This document shows, piece by piece, positions 49,095 to 58,894 of a DNA stretch of 64,000 nucleotides. The stretch's first letter is position 1; every line of letters starts with the position of its first letter. Source of the DNA: Leptolyngbya sp. PCC 7375 (GTDB lineage Bacteria; Cyanobacteriota; Cyanobacteriia; Phormidesmidales; Phormidesmidaceae); contig NZ_JH993797.1 of the NCBI RefSeq assembly GCF_000316115.1, positions 496,001 through 560,000 on the forward strand, given 5' to 3'. Both the position numbers and the translations under genes were made by a program. The notes beneath the pieces are model-generated. The model was not told the DNA's origin and did not search any database. It worked only from the letters and a program-made list of their open reading frames with translations.

Positions 49095-49913
49095 CTACTG
49101 TTCTAGCAGCTGTTGAAAGGAAACTAATGTCTGCCGCAGACGGTCGCCGCTGACCAAGGTGAAGTCATTGTGGCCCGCTTCGGGTACCCAGAGAAATGCT
49201 TTGGGGTCTGGCGCTGCTGCGTAGAGTGTTTGGCCATGGTGAAATGGGATAATTTCGTCGGCCTGGCCATGCATGACGAGTACGGAGCAGCGGACGTTTT
49301 TGAGCTTAGGCAGGTTGACAAATTTGTCGAAGGGTAGGAGAGGAAATGGGATGAGTACACGAAAAGCAGATGTGAATGCGCTTTCTAGGATGAGTCCGGC
49401 CACGGGCTGTTGGCTAGCTAGGGCTGTTGCTGAGCCACCCCCTACAGAGCGGCCATAGGCGATAATTTGGTTAGTGGGAACGTTGAGCTGCTGGGTGAGA
49501 TAGGTGTAGGCGGCATTGACGTCTTGGTAGGCATTGCGTTCGCTGGGTTTACCGTCGCTGGTGCCATAGCCTCGGTAGTCGTAGGCAAATACGCTAAAGC
49601 CCCAGCGGTTGAGGTCATCTAGTTTAGGGCGAATATCGCCAAGGTCTTCGGCATTGCCGTGGATGTAGAGCAGGGTGTAGGCGGCGTCAGGATTGGGTAG
49701 GTAGAGGGCTGAGATTTGTTGGTTTTTGGTGACAGGTACTTTTAGGATTTCCTGGGTGTCTTGGTAGCTGGCAGGTGGGGGTAGGAAAATCATGCTGTCT
49801 GCCCGGAAGAAGACATATAAGGCAATAACTATGTAGATGAATAGGACTGAGCGCACTAGTCGTTTCCAGGTAAATTCGCCAATCAGCAGTTTTCTAAGGG
49901 ACGACTTATTCAT
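49095..49913 (-). CDS. Alpha/beta hydrolase (ABHD17/13-like), membrane-anchored
   Basis: 272 residues. One N-terminal transmembrane helix (residues ~20-38) precedes a serine hydrolase domain. The oxyanion strand is LLYIHGNAEDLGD, the nucleophile elbow AYGRSVGGGSATAL, the Asp in MHGQADEIIPFHHG, and the His in PEAGHNDF. Similar proteins are depalmitoylase-like or lipase-like; the substrate is unknown. Confidence 0.88.
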   Translation of the reverse strand: MNKSSLRKLLIGEFTWKRLVRSVLFIYIVIALYVFFRADSMIFLPPPASYQDTQEILKVPVTKNQQISALYLPNPDAAYTLLYIHGNAEDLGDIRPKLDDLNRWGFSVFAYDYRGYGTSDGKPSERNAYQDVNAAYTYLTQQLNVPTNQIIAYGRSVGGGSATALASQQPVAGLILESAFTSAFRVLIPFPLLPFDKFVNLPKLKNVRCSVLVMHGQADEIIPFHHGQTLYAAAPDPKAFLWVPEAGHNDFTLVSGDRLRQTLVSFQQLLEQ

Positions 49914-50008
49914 GGGTAATGGTTATGCGGTTATTTTAGAAATTTTGGCTGATTGCCCAAAGTACGGCTGGGCTGGACTTCGGCGTGAACCTTCGGTACG
50001 AGGGTTGT

Positions 50009-50026
50009 AGGGCGGCGTCCCGCCCT
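50009..50026. repeat. AGGGCGG-N4-CCGCCCT hairpin
   Basis: Seven-base perfect arms between divergent genes (alpha/beta hydrolase minus, Fic plus). Related to the GGGCG palindrome family. Confidence 0.45.
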
Positions 50027-50193
50027 GCCCATGGGAAACCCCAATACGCTGTGTAAGATAACTTAACTACTTCCAAAAGGGAACACGGAAGGACCCCAAG
50101 CAACCGATTTAGCCTTTTATCAATATCTTAAAAAGAACTCAAAAGCTAATCTCTGATTACAATAACGAGTGATATTCAGAGAGTCATTCCCCC

Positions 50194-51129
50194 GTGTCTG
50201 CCTGCGATACCACTACCAACGCCTATGACCAATTTATCGCAGCCCTAAAAGCGCGAAAAATTTGGGATGCGGGTACGTTGATCCAGCAAATGCTGGGGGA
50301 TTTTAATGGTATGACGCTATCTGAAAAATATGCCCAGCTGGATAAGCTTAAGGGCTGGCTCGATAGCTTTCGTCCGTTGCCATCTACAGTGGTAGCCGAG
50401 CTAAAGCAGCTGTTTGACGTGCGGTTTACCTATAATTCCAATGCGATTGAGGGAAATACCCTCACACAAAGTGAAACTCAGCTGGTGTTAGAAAAGGGGA
50501 TTACGGTTGGTGGTAAAACCCTGCAAGAGCATCTGGAAGTGGTGGGGCACCGGGATGCGATTGACTATGTGGAGTCACTAGCGCAGCAGGATACGATCAT
50601 TGGTGAATGGGAGATTCGGCAGATTCATAGTTTGCTGTTTATGGTGATTGACCGGGCTGAGGCGGGGCGCTATCGACAGTTGGATATAAAGGCGGCTGGG
50701 ACGGAATATAAATATCCGCCTCATTATTTGTTGCCAGAGTTGATGGCAGAGTTTGTTGATTGGTTGAATTCAGAAGTCGCTCAGCAGATGCATCCGATTG
50801 ACTATGCAGCGGAGGTCCACTGTCGTTTTGTGGGGATGCACCCGTTTCGTGATGGAAATGGGCGCATGGGGCGTTTGTTGATGAATTTGTTGCTGCTGCG
50901 ACTTGGTTATCCAGTCGTGGTGCTCAGGAATGAGCGGCGAGCGGAGTATATTGACTCGTTGGTACAGGCACAACAGCAGGACAGTGTAGTGGCGTTTCAG
51001 GAATTAATATTGGAAGCAGCAAAAGACTCCCTAGTGGAAGTGTTGCAAGTTATTGTTACAGCGACAGAGAACCAAAATAAAGGTGAAGAATTTTATAGTG
51101 AAGTTCTGAGCTATATCAGTCTTCTGTAA
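50194..51129 (+). CDS. Fic family protein, class II (N-terminal inhibitory helix)
   Basis: 311 residues from GTG 50194. The core motif is HPFRDGNGRMGRLL (residues ~218-231), a full match to the HPFx(D/E)GNGR AMP-transferase site. An inhibitory motif, SNAIEGNTL (S-x-A-I-E-G-N), lies near residue 88, before the Fic core, as in class II proteins where its Glu blocks ATP. It therefore should be auto-inhibited until activated. The C-terminal ~50 residues are helical without a clear winged-helix domain. Substrate unknown. Confidence 0.92.
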   Translation: MSACDTTTNAYDQFIAALKARKIWDAGTLIQQMLGDFNGMTLSEKYAQLDKLKGWLDSFRPLPSTVVAELKQLFDVRFTYNSNAIEGNTLTQSETQLVLEKGITVGGKTLQEHLEVVGHRDAIDYVESLAQQDTIIGEWEIRQIHSLLFMVIDRAEAGRYRQLDIKAAGTEYKYPPHYLLPELMAEFVDWLNSEVAQQMHPIDYAAEVHCRFVGMHPFRDGNGRMGRLLMNLLLLRLGYPVVVLRNERRAEYIDSLVQAQQQDSVVAFQELILEAAKDSLVEVLQVIVTATENQNKGEEFYSEVLSYISLL

Positions 51130-51339
51130 ACGCTTTGATGCCCTCAATTAAAACTTTGGCAACGGGATGATCAACGGCCTGATTAGCTGCCTATGTAATG
51201 GTCACCCTATACGCCAGACCCGGCGCTCCGTGCCTGGGTGCTGATGACCCTATTGCCGTGGGTCTATCTTTCCCGGACATATTTGAGTGGATTCTTGAAC
51301 ATATCGGTGATTTACCGATGCCCCGTAGGTCATCTAAGG

Positions 51340-52434
51340 CTAGGGCGATGGCTCAAATGCAGGGTTATTAGCTAAGTTAATTTCAAAAATAGAGCCCTTG
51401 GGGTGATTACTTTTGACAAAGATATTGCCTTGGTGGGTCTCGACAATCATCTTACATAGCGCCAACCCCAGGCCAATTTGAGAAACGTTAGGCATTAGAG
51501 TGCCGATCTCATATTTTTCAAAGATCTGTTGCCGCAATTTATGGGGCACACCAGGCCCCGAATCGATTACTTGAATGATTAATGTGTCTGATTGAGAACC
51601 TGTGACTTTCACAACGATCTGACTGTGAGATGGAGAAAATTTAACCGCATTGGATAAAAGATTGTCTAATACCCGGTACATCAGGGTTTCATCAATAAAA
51701 ATGGTATCCACTAAGTCATCTGCAAATAAACTGATAAGAGACTGATTTTTTTGGTTTGCGATCGTCCTAAAATTATTGAGCACAGCATTTACGAGCTGAC
51801 GAATGTCAACATTGGCTCGATTCAAACGTATATTGCCAGATTCAAGCAGCGCAATTTTGAGTAAATCATCAATTAAAAGCTGCAATCCTTGGGCTGATTT
51901 ATAGATTTTTGCCAGTCTTTCCTGGATAACAGGCTCCACATCCATTTCAAGGAATTCTACCCCTAGCAATACATCTGTAAGACGATTCCTCAAATCATGG
52001 ATGAGCATATGGACCATATCCTCTCGGAACTTGAGTAAGGTTTGTAAATGGTCATGCTGGTGTTTAATACGGAGCATGGAATGCACCCTGGCTCGCAGCT
52101 CAAGACCATTCAGCGGCTTACTAATAAAATCATCGGCCCCTGCATTCAAACAACGTGCCAAATCTTCTTTTCTAGTCAGTGCCGTCACCATGGTAATTGG
52201 AATCGATTGCCATTTAGGGACTGCCCTAATCTGTCGACATAGCTCAACACCGTTGATGCCCGGCATCATGACATCCAATAGAATTAAATCAGGCTGAATA
52301 ATCTCAAGGGAATCTATGACTTCCGCAGCATTGCCAATGTAGTGTAGTTGATACTCTTGATCATTTAGGAGAATTGAAATTACGTCAAAATTATCTGGCT
52401 CATCATCAATAATGAGAATTGTGGGGGCATTCAT
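51340..52434 (-). CDS. Response regulator-histidine kinase (REC-HisKA-HATPase)
   Basis: 364 residues. An N-terminal receiver (IIDDEPDNFDVISILL, phospho-Asp in LILLDVMMPGINGVELC, Lys in DDFISKPLNGLELRAR) is joined directly to a transmitter. The H-box is MVHMLIHDLRNRLTDVL; N-box DNLLSNAVKFSPSHS; G1 DSGPGVPHKLRQ; G2 IGLGLALCKMI. It is soluble, with no sensor domain, so it probably takes its input through phosphorylation of the receiver. It lies 127 bp downstream of the PAS hybrid kinase and may be part of one phosphorelay with it. Confidence 0.93.
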   Translation of the reverse strand: MNAPTILIIDDEPDNFDVISILLNDQEYQLHYIGNAAEVIDSLEIIQPDLILLDVMMPGINGVELCRQIRAVPKWQSIPITMVTALTRKEDLARCLNAGADDFISKPLNGLELRARVHSMLRIKHQHDHLQTLLKFREDMVHMLIHDLRNRLTDVLLGVEFLEMDVEPVIQERLAKIYKSAQGLQLLIDDLLKIALLESGNIRLNRANVDIRQLVNAVLNNFRTIANQKNQSLISLFADDLVDTIFIDETLMYRVLDNLLSNAVKFSPSHSQIVVKVTGSQSDTLIIQVIDSGPGVPHKLRQQIFEKYEIGTLMPNVSQIGLGLALCKMIVETHQGNIFVKSNHPKGSIFEINLANNPAFEPSP

Positions 52435-52561
52435 TAATTAGCCTCCTACTCCTAATATAAAACCTGAATCAACGTTTATTTACTAAACGATTGACTCAAA
52501 TCTATTGACATTACATATAATTTTTACAATGTTTACAAAAATCTTTTAATGTAAGCATAAT

Positions 52562-55500
52562 TTACAATAGCTTTTGCATCGTATCAATTAACTGTTGAAG
52601 GTTACAAGGTTTATGGATGCAATGATTAACTCCAGCATCATAGTAATCATCCTGGCTGTTATCTATCAAAGGATCAATCAAAGCGATAATAGGAACAGTC
52701 TTTAAATAGGAATTAAGACGGATTTGCTGAATAATCTCTAAACTATTATTTCCTAATACATGAAGATCCATCAAGATCAAATCTGGGCTAGTCAATTGAG
52801 CAATATTACTGATTTTTTGCACATCTGCTGCAATTTGTATACGGTGACCTTTTGCTCTTAAATAGCTGGAAATTGTAATGATATTTGCTGCATTTTCCTC
52901 TGCCAGCAAAATTAAGGAGGCCTTTTTCTTTGGAACTGGCTTTGCGGTAACGCTGAGTTCAGTTTGTTTTTTTATGGCCGATACTTCATCAAAAGACGTA
53001 ACAACTTCGCACGGAATATCCATGGTAAAGCAGCTGCCCATGTCTGACTGACTGGAAACCCCAACTTCTCCACCATGAAGTTCAGCAATGCGTTTTACTA
53101 GCGCTAAGCCTAAACCAGTGCCTGGATATCTGCGATTTAGCGATCCATCAATTTGGATAAAGGGCTGAAACAGCTGACTAATATATTCAGGTGCAATACC
53201 GATCCCAGTATCAGTCACAGAAAATCGGAGAACTGTTTTTTCCACTAATGTCCTATTCTCTTTTTTTAAAAGAGTTTTTGTCTCACCCTGAAGGCTCACG
53301 GCTAAGGTAATTCGTCCTTCTTCTGAGGTGAATTTAACGGCATTACTCAACAGATTAATCAAAGCCTGGCGTATACGTCGCTCATCTAACCACACATCAG
53401 GTATATGGGGAGGAAATTTAGTCTCAATTTGAATTGCTTTTTTATAGGCCTGTTGTTTAACAAAGTCTAAGCTGGATTTACAGAGAAGAATAACAATGGT
53501 TGGCTGCAAATCTAGCTTCATCTGGCCAGATTCAATTTTAGCAACATCTAAAATGTCATTGATGAGCTCTAGTAAATGGGCCCCACTGCGTTCGATCAGC
53601 TGTAATGGCTTCAGTTGCTTTTGATTAATTGTGCCAAAAGCTTGTTTCTGTAAGCTTTCGGTCATACCCAAAATAGCGTTCAGGGGTGTGCGTAGTTCGT
53701 GACTCATATTAGCCAAAAATTCATCTTTAAGGCGAGTGGCACGCATCAGTTCTTCATTAGTGAGTCGCAGTTGTACTTCAGCTCGCTTTTGCTCAGTGAT
53801 GTCACGAATAATTTTTGAGGCTCCTACAACTTTTCCTGTTTCATCTTTTAATGGGGAAATAGTCGCTGAGACATTAATGGGAGTTCCATTTTTGTGAAGA
53901 TTAATCGTCTCAAAGTTTTTAATACGCTCTCCGTTAATAATCCGCTCAAGAATCTGAGGCGCTATATCTAGACGATCAGGAGGAAAGAGAATGGATATGG
54001 GTTGACCGATGGCTTCAGTTTCTGCATAACCAAACAAATTTACAGCCGCTGAGTTCCAACTGGTGATAATGTCATCCAAGTTTGTGGTGATGATGGCATC
54101 GTCAGTTGATTCAACCACAGCAGCCAATAGACTTGCATTTTGCTGGCTCTGTTTGCGCTCGGTAATGTCCTGTACAAGCGCCAACACGGTGAAATGGCCT
54201 TCAAAATCTGATAAAACAGAGGTAGAAATAGAAATCGTCCGTTTTTGACCGTCTTTGTGATAAATCTCAGCTTCTTCGAGGGCTGGAACACTGTCCATAC
54301 GCAGTTGCTCCATATATTGTTGAACATAGTTTTTTTGATCAACCGAATTAGAAATTAAGCCGGGTATAACCCCCAAATGGTTGACTTCCTCAATCGAATA
54401 GCCGGTAATCGCCTGCATTTTTCGATTCCAGATCGTGTGGCGAATAAAGGGAAACTCATCTATCTGTTGACAAACACAGAGCCCCTCAGCCATATTTTCT
54501 AAAATTTGCTGACGAAACGTATTTTCCTTTTTAATAGTTGCTTCGGCTAATTTGCGATAGCTAATATCTCTCACAAACGAAAAGCAATATTCTTCACCGT
54601 CAAAATTTAGATACCTGGTATTAATCTCAACGGGATAAATATGACCATTTTTAGAGCGATGTTGAGATTCAAAGGTGAGCGATGATTCTTTTTTAAGAGT
54701 CTGCCACATCTGCATCCAATTTTCTGGAAAGACGTTTACATTGATGGCAAACACGTTCATCTGGCGAAACTCTTCCTGGGTATACCCTAGTTTGGCGCAG
54801 GCTGTTTTATTGGCATAATGAAAACTGCCATCTGAACGGATTAAAAACACGCAATCGGCAGCTAGATCTACGGCTGATTGTGTCATCATTAACGCCTTAG
54901 TTCGTTCCTCAATTTTGTCTTCTAACTCTTGATTAAGGTGCTGGAGTTTTTGCTGTGCTTGCTTGATGCTGGTTATGTCACGGGCTATCGCGTAAACAAC
55001 CCCTGTGGTTACATCTGGGCTTGATCTCCACGATAGCCATTTATAGGAACCATCTTTACAGCGATAGCGGTTTTCAAAGTTGAGACCAATCTTATTGTCA
55101 TAATTCAGACGATGAAACTCCTCTAGAGTGGCTATTCGATCCTCAGGATGAACAAAATTAATAAAGGGAAAACCGATTAATTCATCTTGTGTATGGCCAA
55201 GGGTGGTTTGCCAAGCAGGATTAACTTTTAGAAAATATCCCTCTGAACTAGCAATGCACAATAAATCCTGAGACAGATTAAAGAACCCCTCACGCTCTTG
55301 TTCAGCTTTTTTGAGATCGCTAATGTCTTGAATAATAGCGAAACAATGGGTAACTTGGTCTTCTTGGAAATGGAGGGGATAAACCGTTATTTCAGCCCAA
55401 AAAAACGAGCCATCTTTGCGACGATACCGTTTTTCTAATTCGAAGCTCTCAATCTTTCTTAAAAATAACTGGCGGATTTTTGAGAAAGATTCTTCCGTAT

Positions 55501-56140
55501 CATCAGGATGACTAATTTCATCAATCCTCATGCCCAATAGTTCTGCTTGACTGTAGCCCATCATCTTGCAAAAGTAAGGATTTACAAAGGTTAACCCCAT
55601 GGTTTGCAAGTTGGTTTCAACATAGCCCACCGTCGATTGAACAAAAGTAGCGTCGACCCGTGCTTCCCTTAAACGCTGAGATTCTTTGCGATCGCTAGAC
55701 GCAACTCCGTCATCATTCCTGGAGTCATCCGAGTCATCCGATACCAGAAACCGTTGGCTTTCTAATTGCATTTTCCGAGTTTCCTTGCGCACGATTTCTG
55801 GCAAAAGCCCTAAATCATCCTGAAGCAAATAATCATGGGCACCTGCCTTGATTATCTCTACAGCCCTGCGCTCACCAGAAATGGCTGAAATTACAATACA
55901 AGGGGTATCAGGCTGGTTTTGTTCGATAATTGCGAGTGCAGCAAAAACATCAAATTCAGACAGATCATTATCTGAAATAATCACGTCCCAGGAGCGATTG
56001 GCTGTTTTTCTGTGTAGTGGCTCAGCCGTTTTCACCCATTCCCAACTAGGATCAAACCCACTGCTACGTAATACCTGCAATATTGGCAGCAGATGCTCTT
56101 CTGAATCTGCAATGAATAGAACGCTTAAACGCTCATTCAT
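52562..56140 (-). CDS. Multi-PAS hybrid sensor histidine kinase (REC-PAS x5-HisKA-HATPase-REC)
   Basis: 1192 residues, no transmembrane helix. The N-terminal receiver (Asp in VIISDNDLSEFDVF) is followed by five PAS units with PAC segments: about 165-290, 290-410, 425-540, 545-665 and 670-790. The HisKA H-box is EFLANMSHELRTPLNAIL (about 815). HATPase_c: INLLSNAVKFTSEEG, DTGIGIAPEYISQL and GTGLGLALVKRI. The C-terminal receiver has LILLAEENAANIITI, Asp in LILMDLHVLGNNS and Lys in IHKPCNLQQ. Its transmitter and second receiver closely resemble those of the propeller kinase at 60135. Confidence 0.93.
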   Translation of the reverse strand: MNERLSVLFIADSEEHLLPILQVLRSSGFDPSWEWVKTAEPLHRKTANRSWDVIISDNDLSEFDVFAALAIIEQNQPDTPCIVISAISGERRAVEIIKAGAHDYLLQDDLGLLPEIVRKETRKMQLESQRFLVSDDSDDSRNDDGVASSDRKESQRLREARVDATFVQSTVGYVETNLQTMGLTFVNPYFCKMMGYSQAELLGMRIDEISHPDDTEESFSKIRQLFLRKIESFELEKRYRRKDGSFFWAEITVYPLHFQEDQVTHCFAIIQDISDLKKAEQEREGFFNLSQDLLCIASSEGYFLKVNPAWQTTLGHTQDELIGFPFINFVHPEDRIATLEEFHRLNYDNKIGLNFENRYRCKDGSYKWLSWRSSPDVTTGVVYAIARDITSIKQAQQKLQHLNQELEDKIEERTKALMMTQSAVDLAADCVFLIRSDGSFHYANKTACAKLGYTQEEFRQMNVFAINVNVFPENWMQMWQTLKKESSLTFESQHRSKNGHIYPVEINTRYLNFDGEEYCFSFVRDISYRKLAEATIKKENTFRQQILENMAEGLCVCQQIDEFPFIRHTIWNRKMQAITGYSIEEVNHLGVIPGLISNSVDQKNYVQQYMEQLRMDSVPALEEAEIYHKDGQKRTISISTSVLSDFEGHFTVLALVQDITERKQSQQNASLLAAVVESTDDAIITTNLDDIITSWNSAAVNLFGYAETEAIGQPISILFPPDRLDIAPQILERIINGERIKNFETINLHKNGTPINVSATISPLKDETGKVVGASKIIRDITEQKRAEVQLRLTNEELMRATRLKDEFLANMSHELRTPLNAILGMTESLQKQAFGTINQKQLKPLQLIERSGAHLLELINDILDVAKIESGQMKLDLQPTIVILLCKSSLDFVKQQAYKKAIQIETKFPPHIPDVWLDERRIRQALINLLSNAVKFTSEEGRITLAVSLQGETKTLLKKENRTLVEKTVLRFSVTDTGIGIAPEYISQLFQPFIQIDGSLNRRYPGTGLGLALVKRIAELHGGEVGVSSQSDMGSCFTMDIPCEVVTSFDEVSAIKKQTELSVTAKPVPKKKASLILLAEENAANIITISSYLRAKGHRIQIAADVQKISNIAQLTSPDLILMDLHVLGNNSLEIIQQIRLNSYLKTVPIIALIDPLIDNSQDDYYDAGVNHCIHKPCNLQQLIDTMQKLL

Positions 56141-56291
56141 AAGTAGAGCACTCCAAATAATCGACCAAGGTAACCATTAAAAATATCTTGCTCTGACTAT
56201 AGTATCCATTGCCAACATCACAGTCTTAAGTGGTTAGAGCTAAAAACTATAGATCTATTTATGTTTGCCCTGGTATATATAAAGTTATAGC

Positions 56292-56960
56292 CTAAACAGG
56301 CATGCGATATCCCACTCCTCGCACAGTCTCAATTAAGTGACTTCCTAGCTTTTTACGCAGATAGCCTACATACACATCCACCACATTAGAACCTGGTGCA
56401 TGGTCGTATCCCCACACCCGATCCAGTAGCTGTTCGCGACTAATTACCTGTCCTGGATGACTCAAAAAGGTCTCTGCCATGGAAAACTCACGGGCTGATA
56501 GTTCAATCAGCTTCTCTCCAATGCGCACTAGCCGTGTACGCATGTTGAGTTCCACCCCATGATGACTCAGTATCCAGTCTTTCTCAGGATTGGCAAATGC
56601 CGTCGTCCGCAACCGAGCCCGAATACGCGCCAACAGTTCTTCAAATCGGAACGGCTTAGTAACATAATCATCGGCTCCAAGATCAAACCCGGTGAGTTTA
56701 TCGGTCATCCCATCACGGGCCGTCAAAATGATGATTGGAATCTGACATCCCTGCCCCCGTAGCTCTTGAAGTACTGAAAACCCCTCTCTTCCAGGCAACC
56801 CTAAATCGAGGATGATCAGATCAAATTCGCCATTGAGGGTATGACTCAGCGCTTCAGATCCGGTCGCGACATGTTTAGTCATAAATCCATTACTGCGTAG
56901 CCCTTGCTCTAAAAAAAATGCGACCCGAGTCTCATCTTCAGCAATTAAAATCTGTCTCAT
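56292..56960 (-). CDS. OmpR/PhoB-family response regulator
   Basis: 222 residues from ATG 56960, preceded by AGGAGAA. Receiver: ILIAEDETRVAFFLEQGL, phospho-Asp in LIILDLGLPGREG, TAR and DDYVTKPFRFEELLAR. The winged-helix DNA-binding domain is ELSAREFSMAETFLSHPGQVISREQLLDRVWGYDHAPGSNVVDVYVGYLRKKL (in pieces). It lies about 150 bp upstream of the PAS hybrid kinase on the same strand and may be its output or a separate unit. Confidence 0.93.
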   Translation of the reverse strand: MRQILIAEDETRVAFFLEQGLRSNGFMTKHVATGSEALSHTLNGEFDLIILDLGLPGREGFSVLQELRGQGCQIPIIILTARDGMTDKLTGFDLGADDYVTKPFRFEELLARIRARLRTTAFANPEKDWILSHHGVELNMRTRLVRIGEKLIELSAREFSMAETFLSHPGQVISREQLLDRVWGYDHAPGSNVVDVYVGYLRKKLGSHLIETVRGVGYRMPV

Positions 56961-57478
56961 CTGAAATTCTCCTGGCATCCTAGCAAAGCTAGCTGCTCTC
57001 AATAACGCTTGATTACTATAAGAGTGTGATGGCTATACAAGCTAATCTGAATAAGCTAATTTGATCACGAGTAGATTCAAAACCAGATCTTTAAGTAGAC
57101 AAACAGGTATACCTTAAACAATCGTCTAATTAAGCTAAACTTTTATACTTAATTAGCCTAAGGTATTTTACTTGGCCATTATCGTTGCGACAACCCAGGT
57201 TGAAATGTCTTCACAGATATATATTGACAGATATAGTTTACCAATAGGTCGCCAATAGAGAGTTTCTAAGAAAACTCTCATGGAAATAGCTTTCATGAGG
57301 AGAATCTAACCGTTCATTCACTTGCGTTTTAACAAAATCGACCATAATACCCAACATAGTGTTGTGGACTCAGGTCAGCTGCAGGGAGTGGAGCTATATT
57401 TGCATCTATTCCACTTTATTCAACGAACGTATGCCTTTATACGAAGCGCTTTTTTTGATTCAGCCGTAATTTCACAGG
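56961..57478. other. ~520-bp divergent intergenic region
   Basis: A/T-rich and without a supported gene. It should contain the promoters of the response regulator (minus) and the glycosyltransferase (plus). Confidence 0.35.
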
Positions 57479-58771
57479 ATGACTATGCGCCCTTTAATTG
57501 GACTTTTGCTGGAAACCTATCCCACAGTATCAGAGACTTTTATTGTCAATGAGATCTTAGAGCTAGAAAGACAAGGGCTCGACCTACACATTTTCTCTCT
57601 AAGACCTCCATCTGAAGGGGATAGTCATCCTGATGCGGTCAACATTAAAGCGCCCATCACCTACGTGCCATCCCTACTTCCTGAGTTTGATCGAGCTGCT
57701 GAAGAAGAGCTAGTCAGTACTCAGCTTGCTTTATTCGAGCAAGATAGTGATGTCTATTTAGAAACTCTAAAGCACCATCTAAAGCGAGATCAACATCAAC
57801 GACTTAATGAATTTTTACAAGCAGGGTATTTAGCCCAGCTACTGAAAGACTTAGGGATTATCCATCTTCATGCTCATTTTGCGGACATACCTGCAGCTAC
57901 CGCAGAGATTGTGAAGGCGTTTTCTGGCATATCCTATAGCCTTTCAGTTCATACAAAAGATATCTATATTAAGGATACGGCTAGCCTTAATCGCCGTATG
58001 GCTAAAGCGAACTTTATTTGTACGTGTAGTGAATATAATCGCTGTTATCTAGATCGTATTTCCACCTCTCACACGCCGATTCACGTGGCTTATCATGGCA
58101 TTGACGTCGGTCGCTTTAATCCTCCACCTAAACGTCAACAGTCAGACATTCCTCTCATTTTGAGTGGTGGTTATTTGTGTGAAGACAATGGATTTCAATA
58201 TTTATTAGAAACCTTTCATCTTCTTAAACAGGAAGGCACATCGTTTCAAGGCATAATTTTGGGTGATGGCCCCTTAGAGAATTCAATACGCCAGCAAATT
58301 AACCACTTAGGTCTTAATGGACATGTCACTCTAGTTAACCATCTATCTCAGGAGCAGCTGATTGATTATTATCAAAAAGCGACTCTGTTTGTATTGCCTT
58401 ATTTGGTAAGCGACAGTGGTAATCGCGATGGGATTCCTCACGTATTGCTAGAAGCTATGGCAATGGAAATACCCGTTGTATCAACCAGTATTTTAGGAAT
58501 TTCTGAGCTGATGCACTCTTACTACAATGGAGTATTAGTGCCTGAGAAAGACTCCCTATCCTTAGCCAAAGCTTTAGAGACATTAATGGAGCAGCCTGAG
58601 TTAAGTAGCACATTAGGCAAAGCAGGCCGCTTAACCGTGTTGGATAAGTTTAGCCTAGCGAGTAATGTAGGCGCTTTAAAAGACAATTTAATAAAAGCGG
58701 TACAGCCCCCCATGAGGCTGACGAACCAGGACAATACGCTAGCGGACTTGCTCAAGTTAGCAGCTTCGTAG
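57479..58771 (+). CDS. Glycosyltransferase group 1 (GT4)
   Basis: 430-residue GT-B enzyme. The N-terminal domain has GLLLETYPTVSETFIVNEILELERQGLDLHIFSLR (in pieces) and HLHAHFADIPAATAEIV. The C-terminal nucleotide-sugar half shows LILSGGYLCEDNGFQYLLE, GIILGDGPLENSIRQQ, and GIPHVLLEAMAMEIPVVSTSILGISELM (EX7E-like site). It resembles exopolysaccharide mannosyl or galactosyl transferases. It is followed 123 bp later by another transferase on the same strand. Confidence 0.92.
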   Translation: MTMRPLIGLLLETYPTVSETFIVNEILELERQGLDLHIFSLRPPSEGDSHPDAVNIKAPITYVPSLLPEFDRAAEEELVSTQLALFEQDSDVYLETLKHHLKRDQHQRLNEFLQAGYLAQLLKDLGIIHLHAHFADIPAATAEIVKAFSGISYSLSVHTKDIYIKDTASLNRRMAKANFICTCSEYNRCYLDRISTSHTPIHVAYHGIDVGRFNPPPKRQQSDIPLILSGGYLCEDNGFQYLLETFHLLKQEGTSFQGIILGDGPLENSIRQQINHLGLNGHVTLVNHLSQEQLIDYYQKATLFVLPYLVSDSGNRDGIPHVLLEAMAMEIPVVSTSILGISELMHSYYNGVLVPEKDSLSLAKALETLMEQPELSSTLGKAGRLTVLDKFSLASNVGALKDNLIKAVQPPMRLTNQDNTLADLLKLAAS

Positions 58772-58894
58772 ATGACATTCATACGTCACGCGCATATTTC
58801 ATGGGCCGATAACAGTGCATCCCTACATAATTGCAGGCACACTATAAATCTTGTGTTTAGGAATCATGATTAATATCCATGACGGGAATAATCA

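Noticed and set aside
51198..51371. 57-codon plus-strand ORF after the Fic gene (MVTLYARPGAPCLGADDPIAVG and on)
   Set aside because: Protein-like in parts, but it overlaps the kinase 3' end, has no ribosome site, and another frame looks equally protein-like. No family recognised.
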